This document shows, in pieces, positions 8,216-16,823 of a stretch of DNA of 45,060 bases; within the stretch, counting starts at the first letter, position 1; each line of letters begins with the position of its first letter. The position numbers were made by a program, and so were the translations under genes. Under the pieces are notes generated by a model. It saw only the letters and a list, made by a program, of their open reading frames with translations, did no database searches and had not been told where the DNA came from. Source of the DNA: an uncultured Gammaproteobacteria bacterium. GTDB lineage: Bacteria > Pseudomonadota > Gammaproteobacteria > Francisellales > CACEW01. The stretch lies in contig CACEWE010000010.1 in the NCBI GenBank assembly GCA_902563055.1, forward strand, positions 1 to 45,060, given 5' to 3'.

Positions 8216-9634
8216 TTAGATTGAAAGACCAATCATCGGCCAATATACTTTGGCGATCCAAAGAATAATAATAACGGTTGCAAGCTTAAGGGCAATACCC
8301 CAGCGCATGGCGCGAAATGGTGGCACAAAAGGCGTACTGGTGATAATAGCCATTGCAGGTGTACTTACCGGTAATAGAAAGGTTAAACCAGCTGCAGTGG
8401 CCACTAATACGGAAATAGCCCTAGGATCAATATGATACTGCTGTGCCAAAATAAGGGCGATGGGCATTAATACTGCAACCGCTGCAGCATTACTCATCAG
8501 CTCGGTAAGAATGGTGGCAAGCACCGTAAGTATTGCCAAAATAATAAAAGGATCTTGAATCCCTGTGGACATAATAAATAATACGATGGCCTTGGCTGCA
8601 CCGGTGGAGCTTAGCACCGCGCTAAGGGCAATCGCACTGCCGTACATCACAAAAATACTCCATTGTACATCTTGCTCTACCTCTTTCCAACGGGTAATTC
8701 GCAGTGCAAATGCAATCGCCACACCCAAAAGCGCAACAATGTCTAACCCAAAGCGTTTGCCATAAAAAATCCAAAGAAAAATAGTAAAACACAATACGCC
8801 CAAAGTTAAAGCCTCACGATAACTAAAAGCACCAAGTTTGGCTTTTTGTGACTCAAGTACTTGCTGGGCAAGCATAATATTAGGCTTTGTCTTACGAATG
8901 ATTAAATAAACTGAAATAAAGGCTAAGATAAGCATTAAAAACACAATCGGAAAGACCATTTCAGTCCACTGAACAAAACTAATGGAATAATTGGTCGTGC
9001 TTTCTAATAAACCAAGAGCCAAAGGCGCCCGCGCACCGCCTAAAAGCGTTGCAGTTCCGCCAATAATGGCACCCCAACCTGTTGCCAAAAACGCACCAAA
9101 AGCAAAATCACTGCCATATTGCTCTTTAGCTGCTTTGATAATAGCCATGGTTATAGGAAATAACATCGCAGCCACCGCATGTTCACTTAGAACAAAGGAC
9201 AACATGGACGAGAGTATAAAAAGTGCAAAAACTAAGCTTACTGGCGTGTTACCAAAACGAGTAATAAGTGCAAGTGCCATTCGGGTGCTTAAGCCAGAGC
9301 GCATTACGGGGCTGGCTAGGATAAAGGCACCAAGCACAAAAAAGATCGCACTGTTACCAAAATGGCTATAAGCTTCCTGCGCAGGAACTGCACCGCTTAA
9401 AGGCAAAAGTAATAATACCACCAAACCAGTAACTGCAATTGGAAAAGCATTAGAAATCCATAAAATAGAGGCCACGGCAAATACCGCCAGAGCGCTAATG
9501 GCCTCAGGTGAGAGATCTTTTGCAGGCGGAATATGCTTAACAATACTAAAAGCTAAAATTGCTATAAGAAACCATACTACATTACTTGCTTTTTGACGTG
9601 GAATTGAACCAGGCATCGTCCGTGACACATTCAT
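8216..9634 (-). CDS. DASS/SLC13-family sodium-coupled anion transporter (dicarboxylate or sulfate type)
   Basis: Members of the divalent anion:Na+ symporter family import C4-dicarboxylates, citrate or sulfate. The 472-residue product is almost wholly hydrophobic, with ~11-12 membrane segments. It has the two hairpin motifs of the fold: 'VLSEHAVAAMLFPI' in the first half and 'LTELMSNAAAVAVLMPIAL' in the second, where 'SN(A/T)' coordinates sodium and substrate. The sequence between, 'GGTATLLGGARAPLALGL', also matches. Which anion is carried cannot be read. The start at 9634 has no clear Shine-Dalgarno sequence; the ATG at 9616 is an alternative. It is divergent from dps, with a 191-base gap holding two hairpins. 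Confidence 0.85.
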   Translation of the reverse strand: MNVSRTMPGSIPRQKASNVVWFLIAILAFSIVKHIPPAKDLSPEAISALAVFAVASILWISNAFPIAVTGLVVLLLLPLSGAVPAQEAYSHFGNSAIFFVLGAFILASPVMRSGLSTRMALALITRFGNTPVSLVFALFILSSMLSFVLSEHAVAAMLFPITMAIIKAAKEQYGSDFAFGAFLATGWGAIIGGTATLLGGARAPLALGLLESTTNYSISFVQWTEMVFPIVFLMLILAFISVYLIIRKTKPNIMLAQQVLESQKAKLGAFSYREALTLGVLCFTIFLWIFYGKRFGLDIVALLGVAIAFALRITRWKEVEQDVQWSIFVMYGSAIALSAVLSSTGAAKAIVLFIMSTGIQDPFIILAILTVLATILTELMSNAAAVAVLMPIALILAQQYHIDPRAISVLVATAAGLTFLLPVSTPAMAIITSTPFVPPFRAMRWGIALKLATVIIILWIAKVYWPMIGLSI

Positions 9635-9732
9635 TTACAGATAGGCAATATACTAGCATAATGCAGAGTGGATGTAACCCCTGCCAATAAAATATCTGAG
9701 TATATTTTTCAAGCTTTTAAAAACCTTAAAAA

Positions 9733-9750
9733 AAGGCCACTTTAGGCCTT
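9733..9750 (-). terminator. Terminator-like hairpin upstream of the DASS transporter gene
   Basis: AAGGCC and GGCCTT pair around a 6-base loop. Read on the minus strand, the stem is followed at once by a run of T's (9726-9732 on the plus strand are mostly A), the pattern of an intrinsic terminator. It lies between dps and the DASS gene, where no minus-strand gene needs a terminator, so it may insulate the transporter from antisense transcription or attenuate its leader. Confidence 0.45.
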
Positions 9751-9773
9751 GCACAAGCCAAAAGGTTTGTGCA
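9750..9773. promoter_or_regulatory. 10-bp inverted repeat upstream of dps
   Basis: TGCACAAGCC-AAAA-GGTTTGTGCA: two 10-base arms with one mismatch around AAAA. It lies 53 bases upstream of the dps start, directly beside the terminator-like hairpin. No T run follows on the plus strand, so an operator or an mRNA 5' hairpin is more likely than a terminator. It does not resemble an OxyR or Fur box that I recognise. Confidence 0.5.
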
Positions 9774-9825
9774 TAATGAAAGTTCGCCCTAATAAAGGTT
9801 ATTTGAGAAATCTAAGGAGTATATT

Positions 9826-10263
9826 ATGGAAGAAAATAACGTTATCGCATCACTCAAAGTTGTTTTAGCAGATACCTATAGCCTTTATCTTAAAACCCAA
9901 AATTACCATTGGAATGTGGAGGGGGTCCATTTTAAATCCCTACATGCTTTGTTTGAAGATCAGTATACCGAACTTGCTACTGCTGTGGATGATATTGCGG
10001 AGATGATTCGTGCCCTAGGTGAAAAAGCACCAGGAACCTTTGCGGATTTTTCAAATCTCACTACCCTTGAATCTGCCGACGGTAATGCCGCAGACAGCCA
10101 AATGGTCCAAGACCTAGCTGCTGATCAAGACAAACTCCAAGCAACACTAAAACGTGCCCATGATGCGGCACAAGCAAATGATGATGATATCGTTGTCGAT
10201 GCCATGATCCAGCGCATGAGCGTGCATCGAAAGAACAAGTGGATGCTCAAAAGTAGCTTGTAA
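9826..10263 (+). CDS. dps: Dps-family DNA-protecting ferritin-like protein
   Basis: Dps assembles into 12-subunit shells that oxidise and store iron with peroxide and often bind DNA, protecting starved or stressed cells. The 145-residue product has the conserved helix-A block 'LYLKTQNYHWNVEG' with the ferroxidase His, and 'FEDQYTELATAVDDIAEMIRALGE' with the ligands Asp and Glu. The terminal helix 'DAMIQRMSVHRKNKWMLKSSL' has the family's H-x3-WML pattern. It is slightly shorter than the common 155-165 residues and lacks the Lys-rich N-terminal tail of E. coli Dps, so DNA binding is less certain. The ribosome binding site AAGGAG lies 6 bases upstream of the ATG. It forms a single-gene unit divergent from the DASS gene. 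Confidence 0.92.
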   Translation: MEENNVIASLKVVLADTYSLYLKTQNYHWNVEGVHFKSLHALFEDQYTELATAVDDIAEMIRALGEKAPGTFADFSNLTTLESADGNAADSQMVQDLAADQDKLQATLKRAHDAAQANDDDIVVDAMIQRMSVHRKNKWMLKSSL

Positions 10264-10428
10264 ATGTCCACTTTACACTAAGGCAACATTTCTTTTTTGC
10301 CTGAAATCCATTTTTGAACATCCACATAAAAAGCATGCCGAGCCTTGTGCCTATGCAATTTAATCTTTTACAAATGTTGCTAGGCGCTTAAAAAACTAAA
10401 AATAAAAAATATATACGGGAATATAACA

Positions 10429-11817
10429 ATGAACTCACAAAGCGCTCCACTTATAAATACTCAAACTAGCGAAAAACAAGAATTCTTTGATCCAACTCAA
10501 CTCCCTTTATATTTAATTGCATTATCGCTGATTCCTTCAACTTATATTTTTTATTACTCTCAAGCTCAAGCAGGTGCTATAGAGGAATCAAAACAAACAC
10601 GGGATACTGCCACTTGGATTTCACTAATTGTTAATATCCCCTTGACGGTTCATTTTTCATTAAAATATTTTCCTGATATCAAAAACATATACTGTGATAT
10701 CAGGTATAACCCAGAAAATAGAGCACAAAAGATCTTACTCTTTGTACTTTGTTGCATCACGGGACTATCTGCTAATGCAATTGGTTATGTCGGGGAAATA
10801 AAAGCCTATGATACCTTAGGGCTAGATTATAAAGAACAAAGTTTTGAAAGTTATGCCAATATCTATTTTTTACTAGTCATGATGCTTTTTTTTGCTATAG
10901 ACTTATACAAGATCATCTCTAACTATTTTTTTTCCACACCACAACAAAAAAACCAAGAAAAATTACAAGGACTTTTTAACACATGGGATGAGCAAAGTGA
11001 TATAACATCAATGAATAAATGGCTTAATGGTTTAAAGGAAGCAATTGAGCCTAATTTAGAAGACAATAGTTTAGAAATGCAACAAAAACATCTTCAGAAT
11101 TATTTAGATACACAAAAATATCTAGATCAAGAAGGATCTTTATGGAGAAGTTCATCATGGCTTTTAGACTATAGCGCTTTTCCTTACTACTTTAATACTG
11201 CCCCTTTAAGCGCTATAACATGCTTCCAAAAAACCACACCAAGCTGGATTTGTACAGCTCTATCCCCACTTAACTGGCTTGGCACGTCATACAAATCAGG
11301 TTGGGGTGGCTTGTCCTACATTGCTAATATCACCATGTTTTTCTTTTATGCTAATGCAGGCAAAGATGGAATATGTACATTTTATGATAATGTTCAAAAA
11401 TTAAGGAAGATCTATAAACAATGCCTAAAAAGCTTTATAATTGAAACCTTTAAGGTATGCGCGAGCATAGGAATTTCATTATATTCTGTATTCCCTAGCT
11501 TGTTTCAAATGTCAGAAGGATCTACATTGTTAAACAACCCCATAGCTGAATTTACTAATAGCAAATATGGTACTTGGTTAACAGCATTTAATGTACTATG
11601 GGTAAACTACCCTGGAACCGCATTACTATGCAGCTCAATATTGGAACTTCTCACAACAACGCTTGATTACTTCAACATGATATCTGATACTATTAAAAAA
11701 GAGCAAAAATTAGCAACGATTTTTAAAAGAGCAACAGAAGAGGCTTTGAAAGGGAACGATGCAAATATAGAAAACATAATCAAAGACATAGCCTCATATA
11801 AGGCTATTGGCCAATGA
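10429..11817 (+). CDS. Orphan multi-pass membrane protein
   Basis: I do not recognise this 462-residue protein. It has at least 6 hydrophobic segments: around 'LPLYLIALSLIPSTYIFYY', 'ATWISLIVNIPLTVHFSL', 'ILLFVLCCITGLSANAIGYVG' and 'IYFLLVMMLFFAIDLYKII' in the first third, and 'YIANITMFFFYANA', 'VCASIGISLYSVF' and 'FNVLWVNYPGTALLCSSIL' in the second half. Between lies a polar, Gln- and Glu-rich stretch of ~100 residues ('QKNQEKLQGLFNTWDEQ'), probably cytosolic. No signal peptide or family motif is visible. It is more AT-rich than its neighbours. Its 3' end overlaps the convergent HD gene by 14 bases. A role in the envelope or, in a host-associated cell, as a translocated membrane protein are both possible; neither is shown. 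Confidence 0.65.
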   Translation: MNSQSAPLINTQTSEKQEFFDPTQLPLYLIALSLIPSTYIFYYSQAQAGAIEESKQTRDTATWISLIVNIPLTVHFSLKYFPDIKNIYCDIRYNPENRAQKILLFVLCCITGLSANAIGYVGEIKAYDTLGLDYKEQSFESYANIYFLLVMMLFFAIDLYKIISNYFFSTPQQKNQEKLQGLFNTWDEQSDITSMNKWLNGLKEAIEPNLEDNSLEMQQKHLQNYLDTQKYLDQEGSLWRSSSWLLDYSAFPYYFNTAPLSAITCFQKTTPSWICTALSPLNWLGTSYKSGWGGLSYIANITMFFFYANAGKDGICTFYDNVQKLRKIYKQCLKSFIIETFKVCASIGISLYSVFPSLFQMSEGSTLLNNPIAEFTNSKYGTWLTAFNVLWVNYPGTALLCSSILELLTTTLDYFNMISDTIKKEQKLATIFKRATEEALKGNDANIENIIKDIASYKAIGQ

Positions 11818-12463
11818 TATTCTCACCAAGCTCTTTAATAAAAGTAAGCATCTGCTGATGCCGCACTGCTCCAATTTTTTGTGCTTCTTTGGTGTGGAGC
11901 ATATCTTTAATTTTTAAGAGTTTGGTGTAGAAGTGATCAAGAATATAGCAATCATCTTGGTACTTTCCTTCACGACAAAAAGGATCCTTAGGGTGATACA
12001 AGCTACTGTTAAACTGACCACCAAGGGCAAACACCCGCGCAATGCCAATAGCTCCAAGTGCATCAAGACGATCGGCATCTTGAACTACTTTGGCCTCTAA
12101 GGTTTGAGCCTTAATGCCGCTGGAATAACTATGAGCCGCAATAGCGTGCATAATAGGATCAATATATTCCTTAGGGTAAGCAATGTCCTCTAAAAATTCC
12201 TTTGCGCACTGGGCACTGAGCGTAGAGGCTTGTTTGCGTCGAGGATCTTTTTTAGAAACCGGAAAACAGTCATGTAAATAGGCTGCTGGAATAACAATTT
12301 TTAAATCTGCCTGTTCGGCTATCGCAATTTTTCTAGCCAATTGCACTACCCTATCGATATGATCAAAACGATGGCCTTCTTCAAACAAGGCATCTTTGGA
12401 ATAGATCCAGTCAGCAATGGTTTTCTCAAAACTTTTGGTTTCTAAAAAGGCGGTATCTTGCAC
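11804..12463 (-). CDS. HD-domain phosphohydrolase (YedJ-like)
   Basis: HD-fold proteins are metal-dependent phosphohydrolases acting on nucleotides or cyclic dinucleotides. The ~219-residue product carries 'EEGHRFDHIDRVVQLA' (first His), 'AAYLHDCF' (the HD pair), and 'VVQDADRLDALGAIGIAR' (the distal Asp), in the arrangement of the YedJ/YpgQ-type hydrolases. Substrate is unknown. GTG at 12463 is chosen over ATG at 12469: AGGAGG directly abuts that ATG (no spacing), but lies 6 bases from the GTG. It overlaps the convergent orphan membrane gene by 14 bases and is divergent from coaE, with a perfect 24-base palindrome in the gap. Confidence 0.85.
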   Translation of the reverse strand: MQDTAFLETKSFEKTIADWIYSKDALFEEGHRFDHIDRVVQLARKIAIAEQADLKIVIPAAYLHDCFPVSKKDPRRKQASTLSAQCAKEFLEDIAYPKEYIDPIMHAIAAHSYSSGIKAQTLEAKVVQDADRLDALGAIGIARVFALGGQFNSSLYHPKDPFCREGKYQDDCYILDHFYTKLLKIKDMLHTKEAQKIGAVRHQQMLTFIKELGENIIGQ

Positions 12464-12529
12464 CAGCATCCTCCTGAAAAAACGCTATTTTAATGAAATT
12501 TACAGCTACAAGCAAGCAGTAGCATGAGA

Positions 12530-12553
12530 TTTATTTATCGATCGATAAATAAA
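12530..12553. promoter_or_regulatory. Perfect 24-bp palindrome between the HD hydrolase and coaE
   Basis: TTTATTTATCGA followed directly by its reverse complement, with no mismatch. It lies 66 bases from the HD gene start and 61 bases from the coaE start, in the only gap between these divergent genes. No T run follows, so it is not a clear terminator. The size and symmetry suit an operator for a dimeric regulator of one or both genes. Confidence 0.55.
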
Positions 12554-12614
12554 GGCTCGCAAAGCGCATATTTTTGCTTTATCCTAGCGTATGCTCTATC
12601 AAGTAAGCATGCAT

Positions 12615-13208
12615 ATGGCACTGCGTATTGGACTCACTGGCCCTATAGCTTCAGGCAAAACCACTGTAAGCGATTATTGGCATACTCTTGGCATTATGGT
12701 CATCGACACAGACCTTATAGCAAAAGAACTCCTAAAAAACACCAGCCCCGCTTACCAAGAAGTGCTACATGCCTTTGGCTCAGATATCTGCCTTAAAGAT
12801 GGCAACATAAACCGCCACGCGCTTAAACAACTAATCTTCAACGACCGAGGCGCAAAAAAACAACTTGAAGCTATTTTACATCCTAAAATTCGTCAAAGGC
12901 TTATGATACTCTCTAAGGCCCACCCCGATCAAGATCAACTTATTGTCATCCCACTTTTATATCATAAACATGATTACCCTTGGCTTGATCACATTGTATC
13001 GGTAGAAACCGCGCCGCAACAGCAACTAGCACGATTATTAGAAAGAGATGGCATAGATGTAAGCCTTGCGGAAAAAATGATTGCCGATCAAGCACAACAA
13101 AGACCCAAATCTAAACTAGCGGATTTTACTTTGAATAATGGCCAAAGCCAAGAAGATTTATATCGCCAGATTGACCAATTACACCAGCAGCTTTGTTGCA
13201 GCAAGTAA
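12615..13208 (+). CDS. coaE: Dephospho-CoA kinase
   Basis: CoaE phosphorylates the 3'-hydroxyl of dephospho-CoA, the last step of CoA synthesis. The ~197-residue product has Walker A in 'IGLTGPIASGKTT', 'VIDTDLIAKELL' (the substrate-contacting Asp), 'ILHPKIRQRL', 'VIPLLYH', and the lid block 'RDGIDVSLAEKMIADQ' ending with 'ADFTLNNG', all in family order. ATG 12615 places the P-loop at the distance seen in E. coli CoaE. In-frame ATGs at 12609 and 12591 have no better ribosome site. In many gammaproteobacteria coaE follows pilBCD; here it is ~4.5 kb away. Its product supplies the CoA used by the phosphopantetheinyl transferase at 3 kb. It overlaps the convergent purN by 30 bases. Confidence 0.9.
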   Translation: MALRIGLTGPIASGKTTVSDYWHTLGIMVIDTDLIAKELLKNTSPAYQEVLHAFGSDICLKDGNINRHALKQLIFNDRGAKKQLEAILHPKIRQRLMILSKAHPDQDQLIVIPLLYHKHDYPWLDHIVSVETAPQQQLARLLERDGIDVSLAEKMIADQAQQRPKSKLADFTLNNGQSQEDLYRQIDQLHQQLCCSK

Positions 13209-13745
13209 AGCTAAAGGCTCCAAAGATTGCACGCGTTTTTTTAGGATTTCTTTCGTATCAGCCTCATAAACCATACACGGCAATTGGACCAAAACCTCAC
13301 CACCATCAAGCACTTGTGTGACCATATGGACACTACAGCCAGAAACGTCTTCTTTAGCATCTAATACACTTTGGTGTACTGCCAAATCCATAAGCCCCCC
13401 ATGGCGAGGCAATAAAGAAGGATGGGTATTGATCATACGATTAGCCCATGCTTCTAATAAGGGTGCATGGACAATCCGCATATACCCTATCATGACCACC
13501 ACATCAACCCCTTCCTGCTGGAGCAATTGATTAAGACTATGATCATATGCATGACTGGTTTGATCTTTTGGTTTTGGATGGGCAATAGTTTTAATACCCA
13601 GCGCTTGAGCTTTTTGTAAAATACCAGCATTAGGGCGATCACTAATCACTACTTTGATAACAGCCGACAAGCCTGATGCACACAAAGCATCATGGTATGG
13701 ACCAAGAACACTGCCTCGGGTAGAGCCCAAAACTGCAATCTTCAT
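13179..13745 (-). CDS. purN: Phosphoribosylglycinamide formyltransferase, folate-dependent
   Basis: PurN moves the formyl group of 10-formyl-tetrahydrofolate to GAR, the third step of purine synthesis. The 188-residue product has the catalytic triad in its usual setting: N106 and H108 in 'RMINTHPSLLP', and D147 in 'HMVTQVLDGGEVL'. The phosphate-binding N-terminus 'MKIAVLGSTRGSVL' deviates from the common GSGSN, but the rest is typical. It begins 3 bases after the purD stop, with no ribosome site of its own, so translation is probably coupled to purD. It overlaps the convergent coaE by 30 bases, leaving no room for an intergenic terminator. Confidence 0.9.
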   Translation of the reverse strand: MKIAVLGSTRGSVLGPYHDALCASGLSAVIKVVISDRPNAGILQKAQALGIKTIAHPKPKDQTSHAYDHSLNQLLQQEGVDVVVMIGYMRIVHAPLLEAWANRMINTHPSLLPRHGGLMDLAVHQSVLDAKEDVSGCSVHMVTQVLDGGEVLVQLPCMVYEADTKEILKKRVQSLEPLALLAATKLLV

Positions 13746-13748
13746 ATT

Positions 13749-15053
13749 TTAAGTGGTCACTTTAGTAATTAAGGTTTCAGCACGCTTTTGCAACAAGGAC
13801 TCTGAACCTATATCTTTACGATAACACACCGAACCTTGCACCAATTCACAGGTTTCCTCAGCCCGAAGCGCCGCCTCGCACAAGGTGTCCCCGGTAGCTA
13901 AAACCGCAATGGCTCTAGACCCTTTCATGCGCAGCTGATCCCCTTGCATATCGACACTACCAAAGTACAAACGTTCTGGGCGCTCAATTGCGCTAATATC
14001 AATCAACGGATCACAATCTAGCACTCCAGGATAAGAGCTCGGTACGATATATTTGCACACACTTGCTTGTTTTTTAAATACAACTTCTTGTTGATCTAAG
14101 CGCCCGGCAATCATCGCTTCAAAAATTGCAACGATATCTGTTTCTAATAAAGCCAATAGGTTGATACCTTCAGGATCACCAAGCCTAGCATTGTACTCAA
14201 TAAGCTTTAAGCCCTTTGTACTTTGCATAAAGCCCCCATATAAAAAACCACAATAAGGCTTGGCACATTTTTCACTAAGACTTTTCATGACCAGCTCATT
14301 AAGCGCCTGTGCTTGTTGAAGCATATCAGGATCAATAAAAGGCAAATGATGATCATGGTCGCTTATAGTACCCATGCCTCCAGTATTAGGTCCCTGATCA
14401 TCCTCTAATAAGCGTTTATGATCATGGATAATAGGCATATGCTTAGCATGTGCACCATCACAAAAACTGATTAAAGAAAACTCAACACCTGTACATTTTT
14501 CTTCAATTACAAATGGTTCTTGGCAAATAGGATCATCTAAGGCTTGTTGATGAGAATGCAATTGCTCACCAGAAATTTTCACGCCTTTACCGCCACAAAG
14601 CCCATCGGCTTTAAGGACAAAATCTTGACCCAAGCTCTCTAAAAATGCCAAAGCCTCAGGGTCTTGTGCTTGAAAATGACGATAGCGCGGTACATATTGT
14701 GCTGCAATGGCTTGGACAAAATCACGGCCAAAAGCTTTGGAGGTTTCAATTTGCGCTAAATCTGAACTTGGACCAATGCAGGCAATCCCATGCTTATGAA
14801 GTTCATCGGCAATGCCAGAAGCCAGTGGTGCTTCAGGACCTACTACCACCATATCTACTTCGTGGTTTTGCGCACATTGCACCATGCCCATAATGTCGGA
14901 CATTTCTCCAGGGATATAATGACTTACTAGAGGCGCAATTCCAGGGTTAATGCTTGAGCCATAGCACAAAAGAGAAACTGTTGATGATGACTCCATAATC
15001 TTGCGTGCAAGCGCATGCTCTCTAGCACCAGAACCGATTAATAAAATTTTCAT
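13749..15053 (-). CDS. purD: Phosphoribosylamine-glycine ligase
   Basis: PurD (GAR synthetase) joins glycine to phosphoribosylamine with ATP, the second purine step, giving the substrate of PurN next to it. The 434-residue product has the N-terminal block 'MKILLIGSGAREHALARKI', 'VVVGPEAPLASGIADEL', ATP-grasp parts 'FVLKADGLCGGKGVKI' and 'GPNTGGMGTISDHD', and metal-binding 'LIEYNARLGDPEG'. The usual C-terminal ATP-grasp remnant follows. Length is close to E. coli's 429. AAGG lies 7 bases upstream of the ATG. It is the first gene of a purD-purN operon. The gap to metF (15054-15221) holds the promoters of both units. Confidence 0.93.
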   Translation of the reverse strand: MKILLIGSGAREHALARKIMESSSTVSLLCYGSSINPGIAPLVSHYIPGEMSDIMGMVQCAQNHEVDMVVVGPEAPLASGIADELHKHGIACIGPSSDLAQIETSKAFGRDFVQAIAAQYVPRYRHFQAQDPEALAFLESLGQDFVLKADGLCGGKGVKISGEQLHSHQQALDDPICQEPFVIEEKCTGVEFSLISFCDGAHAKHMPIIHDHKRLLEDDQGPNTGGMGTISDHDHHLPFIDPDMLQQAQALNELVMKSLSEKCAKPYCGFLYGGFMQSTKGLKLIEYNARLGDPEGINLLALLETDIVAIFEAMIAGRLDQQEVVFKKQASVCKYIVPSSYPGVLDCDPLIDISAIERPERLYFGSVDMQGDQLRMKGSRAIAVLATGDTLCEAALRAEETCELVQGSVCYRKDIGSESLLQKRAETLITKVTT

Positions 15054-15167
15054 ACTTTAACCTTAAAGTTGCGCACCGAACTATCGTAAAAAACTTAAGC
15101 CCCTGTGTCAATGATGCCTGAGCAAAACATAGTACACAAAATGCTGTTTTAAACCAAAGAATGCTCC

Positions 15168-15196
15168 TTGCATCCGATGTTTAACTTGACTATACT
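15168..15196 (+). promoter_or_regulatory. Sigma-70-type promoter of metF
   Basis: TTGCAT (15168-15173), a 17-base spacer, then TATACT (15191-15196). The expected transcription start near 15203 leaves a ~20-base leader that holds the ribosome site before the ATG at 15222. I see no riboswitch or clear MetJ box in the short leader. Confidence 0.6.
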
Positions 15197-15221
15197 AATC
15201 GCTTATAAAAATATAAGGTTA

Positions 15222-16088
15222 GCTATGAGTGAACAAACCGCACGCTTAAGTTTTGAATTCTTCCCTACTATGGAAAAAAGCAATAATGGCAAAATCATTG
15301 ACGCTGCAAAATTATGCGCCCAATACCAACCAAGTTTTTTTTCTGTAACCTTTGGAGCCTGCGGTAGTAATCAAGATAAAACCAAAGATTTAGTCTTTGA
15401 CATGAATGCGCAAACCACAATCCCAACAGCACCGCACATTACCTGCATCAACACTGCAAAATCTGATATTGACCAACTCTTAGATAGCTATAAGCAAAAA
15501 AATATTCAAAATCTTGTAGTACTGCGTGGCGACAAACCCAAAATGCCTGTAAAAAAAGGCCATTTCCAATACGCTAATGAGCTTGTACAATATATTCGTG
15601 AGAAAACTGGCGATGATTTTAACATTGGCGTAGCAGCCTATCCAGAATACCACCCAGAAGCGCAAAGCCCCGAGCAAGACCTGCACCATTTTATTGCCAA
15701 AGCAAAAGCTGGTGCCGATTATGCCATCACTCAATATTTCTTCAATCCTGATGCGTATTTCTTCTTTGTCGATTCTTGCTTAGAAAAAGGCGTATCAATC
15801 CCAATTATTCCTGGCATTATGCCTATTACCAACTACAAGCAATTATTGCGGTTTTCCACTCAATGTGGCGCAGATATTCCCAGATGGATTTTAGAACGCT
15901 TAAAGTCTTATGATGAGCGCGGTGATAGGATGAGCATTCGCGAATTTGGCGAACAAGTGGTTTCCTTAATGTGTGAAACCTTGTTAAACAATGGAGCACC
16001 AGGGCTGCATTTTTACACACTCAATCGCTTTGAGCCTAGTCACCATATTTTACAAAATCTTGTTTTGGCTGAAATGAAACGGCAATAA
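15222..16088 (+). CDS. metF: 5,10-methylenetetrahydrofolate reductase
   Basis: MetF reduces 5,10-methylene-THF to 5-methyl-THF for methionine synthesis, using FAD and NADH. The ~288-residue product starts 'MSEQTARLSFEFFPT', where the Glu in FEFFPT is the conserved catalytic residue. 'PSFFSVTFGACGS', 'APHITCIN', 'LVVLRGDKP', 'GVAAYPEYHPEA', 'DYAITQYFF', 'IPGIMPITN' and 'GAPGLHFYTLNR' follow in family order. ATG 15222 has AAGG 7 bases upstream and is preferred over an upstream TTG, which is part of the -35 box. rsmE begins 2 bases after the stop. Confidence 0.93.
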   Translation, partial: AMSEQTARLSFEFFPTMEKSNNGKIIDAAKLCAQYQPSFFSVTFGACGSNQDKTKDLVFDMNAQTTIPTAPHITCINTAKSDIDQLLDSYKQKNIQNLVVLRGDKPKMPVKKGHFQYANELVQYIREKTGDDFNIGVAAYPEYHPEAQSPEQDLHHFIAKAKAGADYAITQYFFNPDAYFFFVDSCLEKGVSIPIIPGIMPITNYKQLLRFSTQCGADIPRWILERLKSYDERGDRMSIREFGEQVVSLMCETLLNNGAPGLHFYTLNRFEPSHHILQNLVLAEMKRQ

Positions 16089-16090
16089 GC

Positions 16091-16823
16091 ATGCGCTTAA
16101 ATCGCTTTTTCATCGATGCCCCCTTAGCACCTAACACCACCATAAGCTTGCCAGAAGCAACCGCCCATCATGTGGTGAATGTATTAAGAATGAAAGTTGG
16201 CGATACCCTGACGCTTTTCAACGGTACAAAAACCGATTACCCAGGCACTATTAGCACTATCAAACGCTACCATATTGGTGTTGAAATGCATAAAGCCCTT
16301 CCTATCAACACCCACTCCCCAGGTTGAAATTCACCTGGGACAATGTATGGTCAAAGGCGATAAAATGGATTTCATAACCCAAAAAGCTGTAGAGCTTGGA
16401 GCTTGCTCCCTTACACCAGTTATTGCCATGCGCTCACAATTACAAAAAGCTGCACAGATTGATAAAAAAAACCCTCATTTACAAAGTGTTGCCCAAGGCG
16501 CATTAGCCCAATCTGGACGCAGTGACAATTTCACAATTCATCAAGCTTTGGATTTTGCATCCTGGTGTGCGGAATCTAGCGAACAAGGTTTAAGCTTAAT
16601 TCTTAACCCTTATCACGGCCAAAAAGTCAGTGCACTTTCTCACTCAAACGTCGAGAAAATCTTTGTGCTTATTGGCCCTGAAGGCGGGTTTGACCAGAAG
16701 GAAATAGATCAAGCAAAGGATCAAAAACTTCAAGAAATTCAAACTGGACCACGTATCTTACAAAGCCCCACAGCCGCCCTATGCGCCGTTAGTTTGCTCC
16801 AAGCTCAGTTTGGGGATTTCTGA
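16091..16823 (+). pseudogene. rsmE: rsmE (16S rRNA m3U1498 methyltransferase) with a frameshift
   Basis: RsmE methylates U1498 of 16S rRNA. The protein is split over two frames. Bases 16091-16327 encode the N-terminal PUA-like part 'MRLNRFFIDAPL' through 'ATAHHVVNVLRMKVGD'. A second frame, joined near 16317-16320, encodes the SPOUT catalytic part 'VEIHLGQCMVKGDKMDFITQ', 'LIGPEGGFDQKEI' and 'GPRILQSPTAAL', ending at 16823. Removing one C from the CCCC run at 16317-16320 would restore a single frame of ~243 residues, the usual RsmE length. Both halves look otherwise well kept, so the mutation is recent, a sequencing or assembly error, or (less likely) a slippage site. It follows metF by 2 bases and overlaps the convergent small gene by 19 bases. 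Confidence 0.85.
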
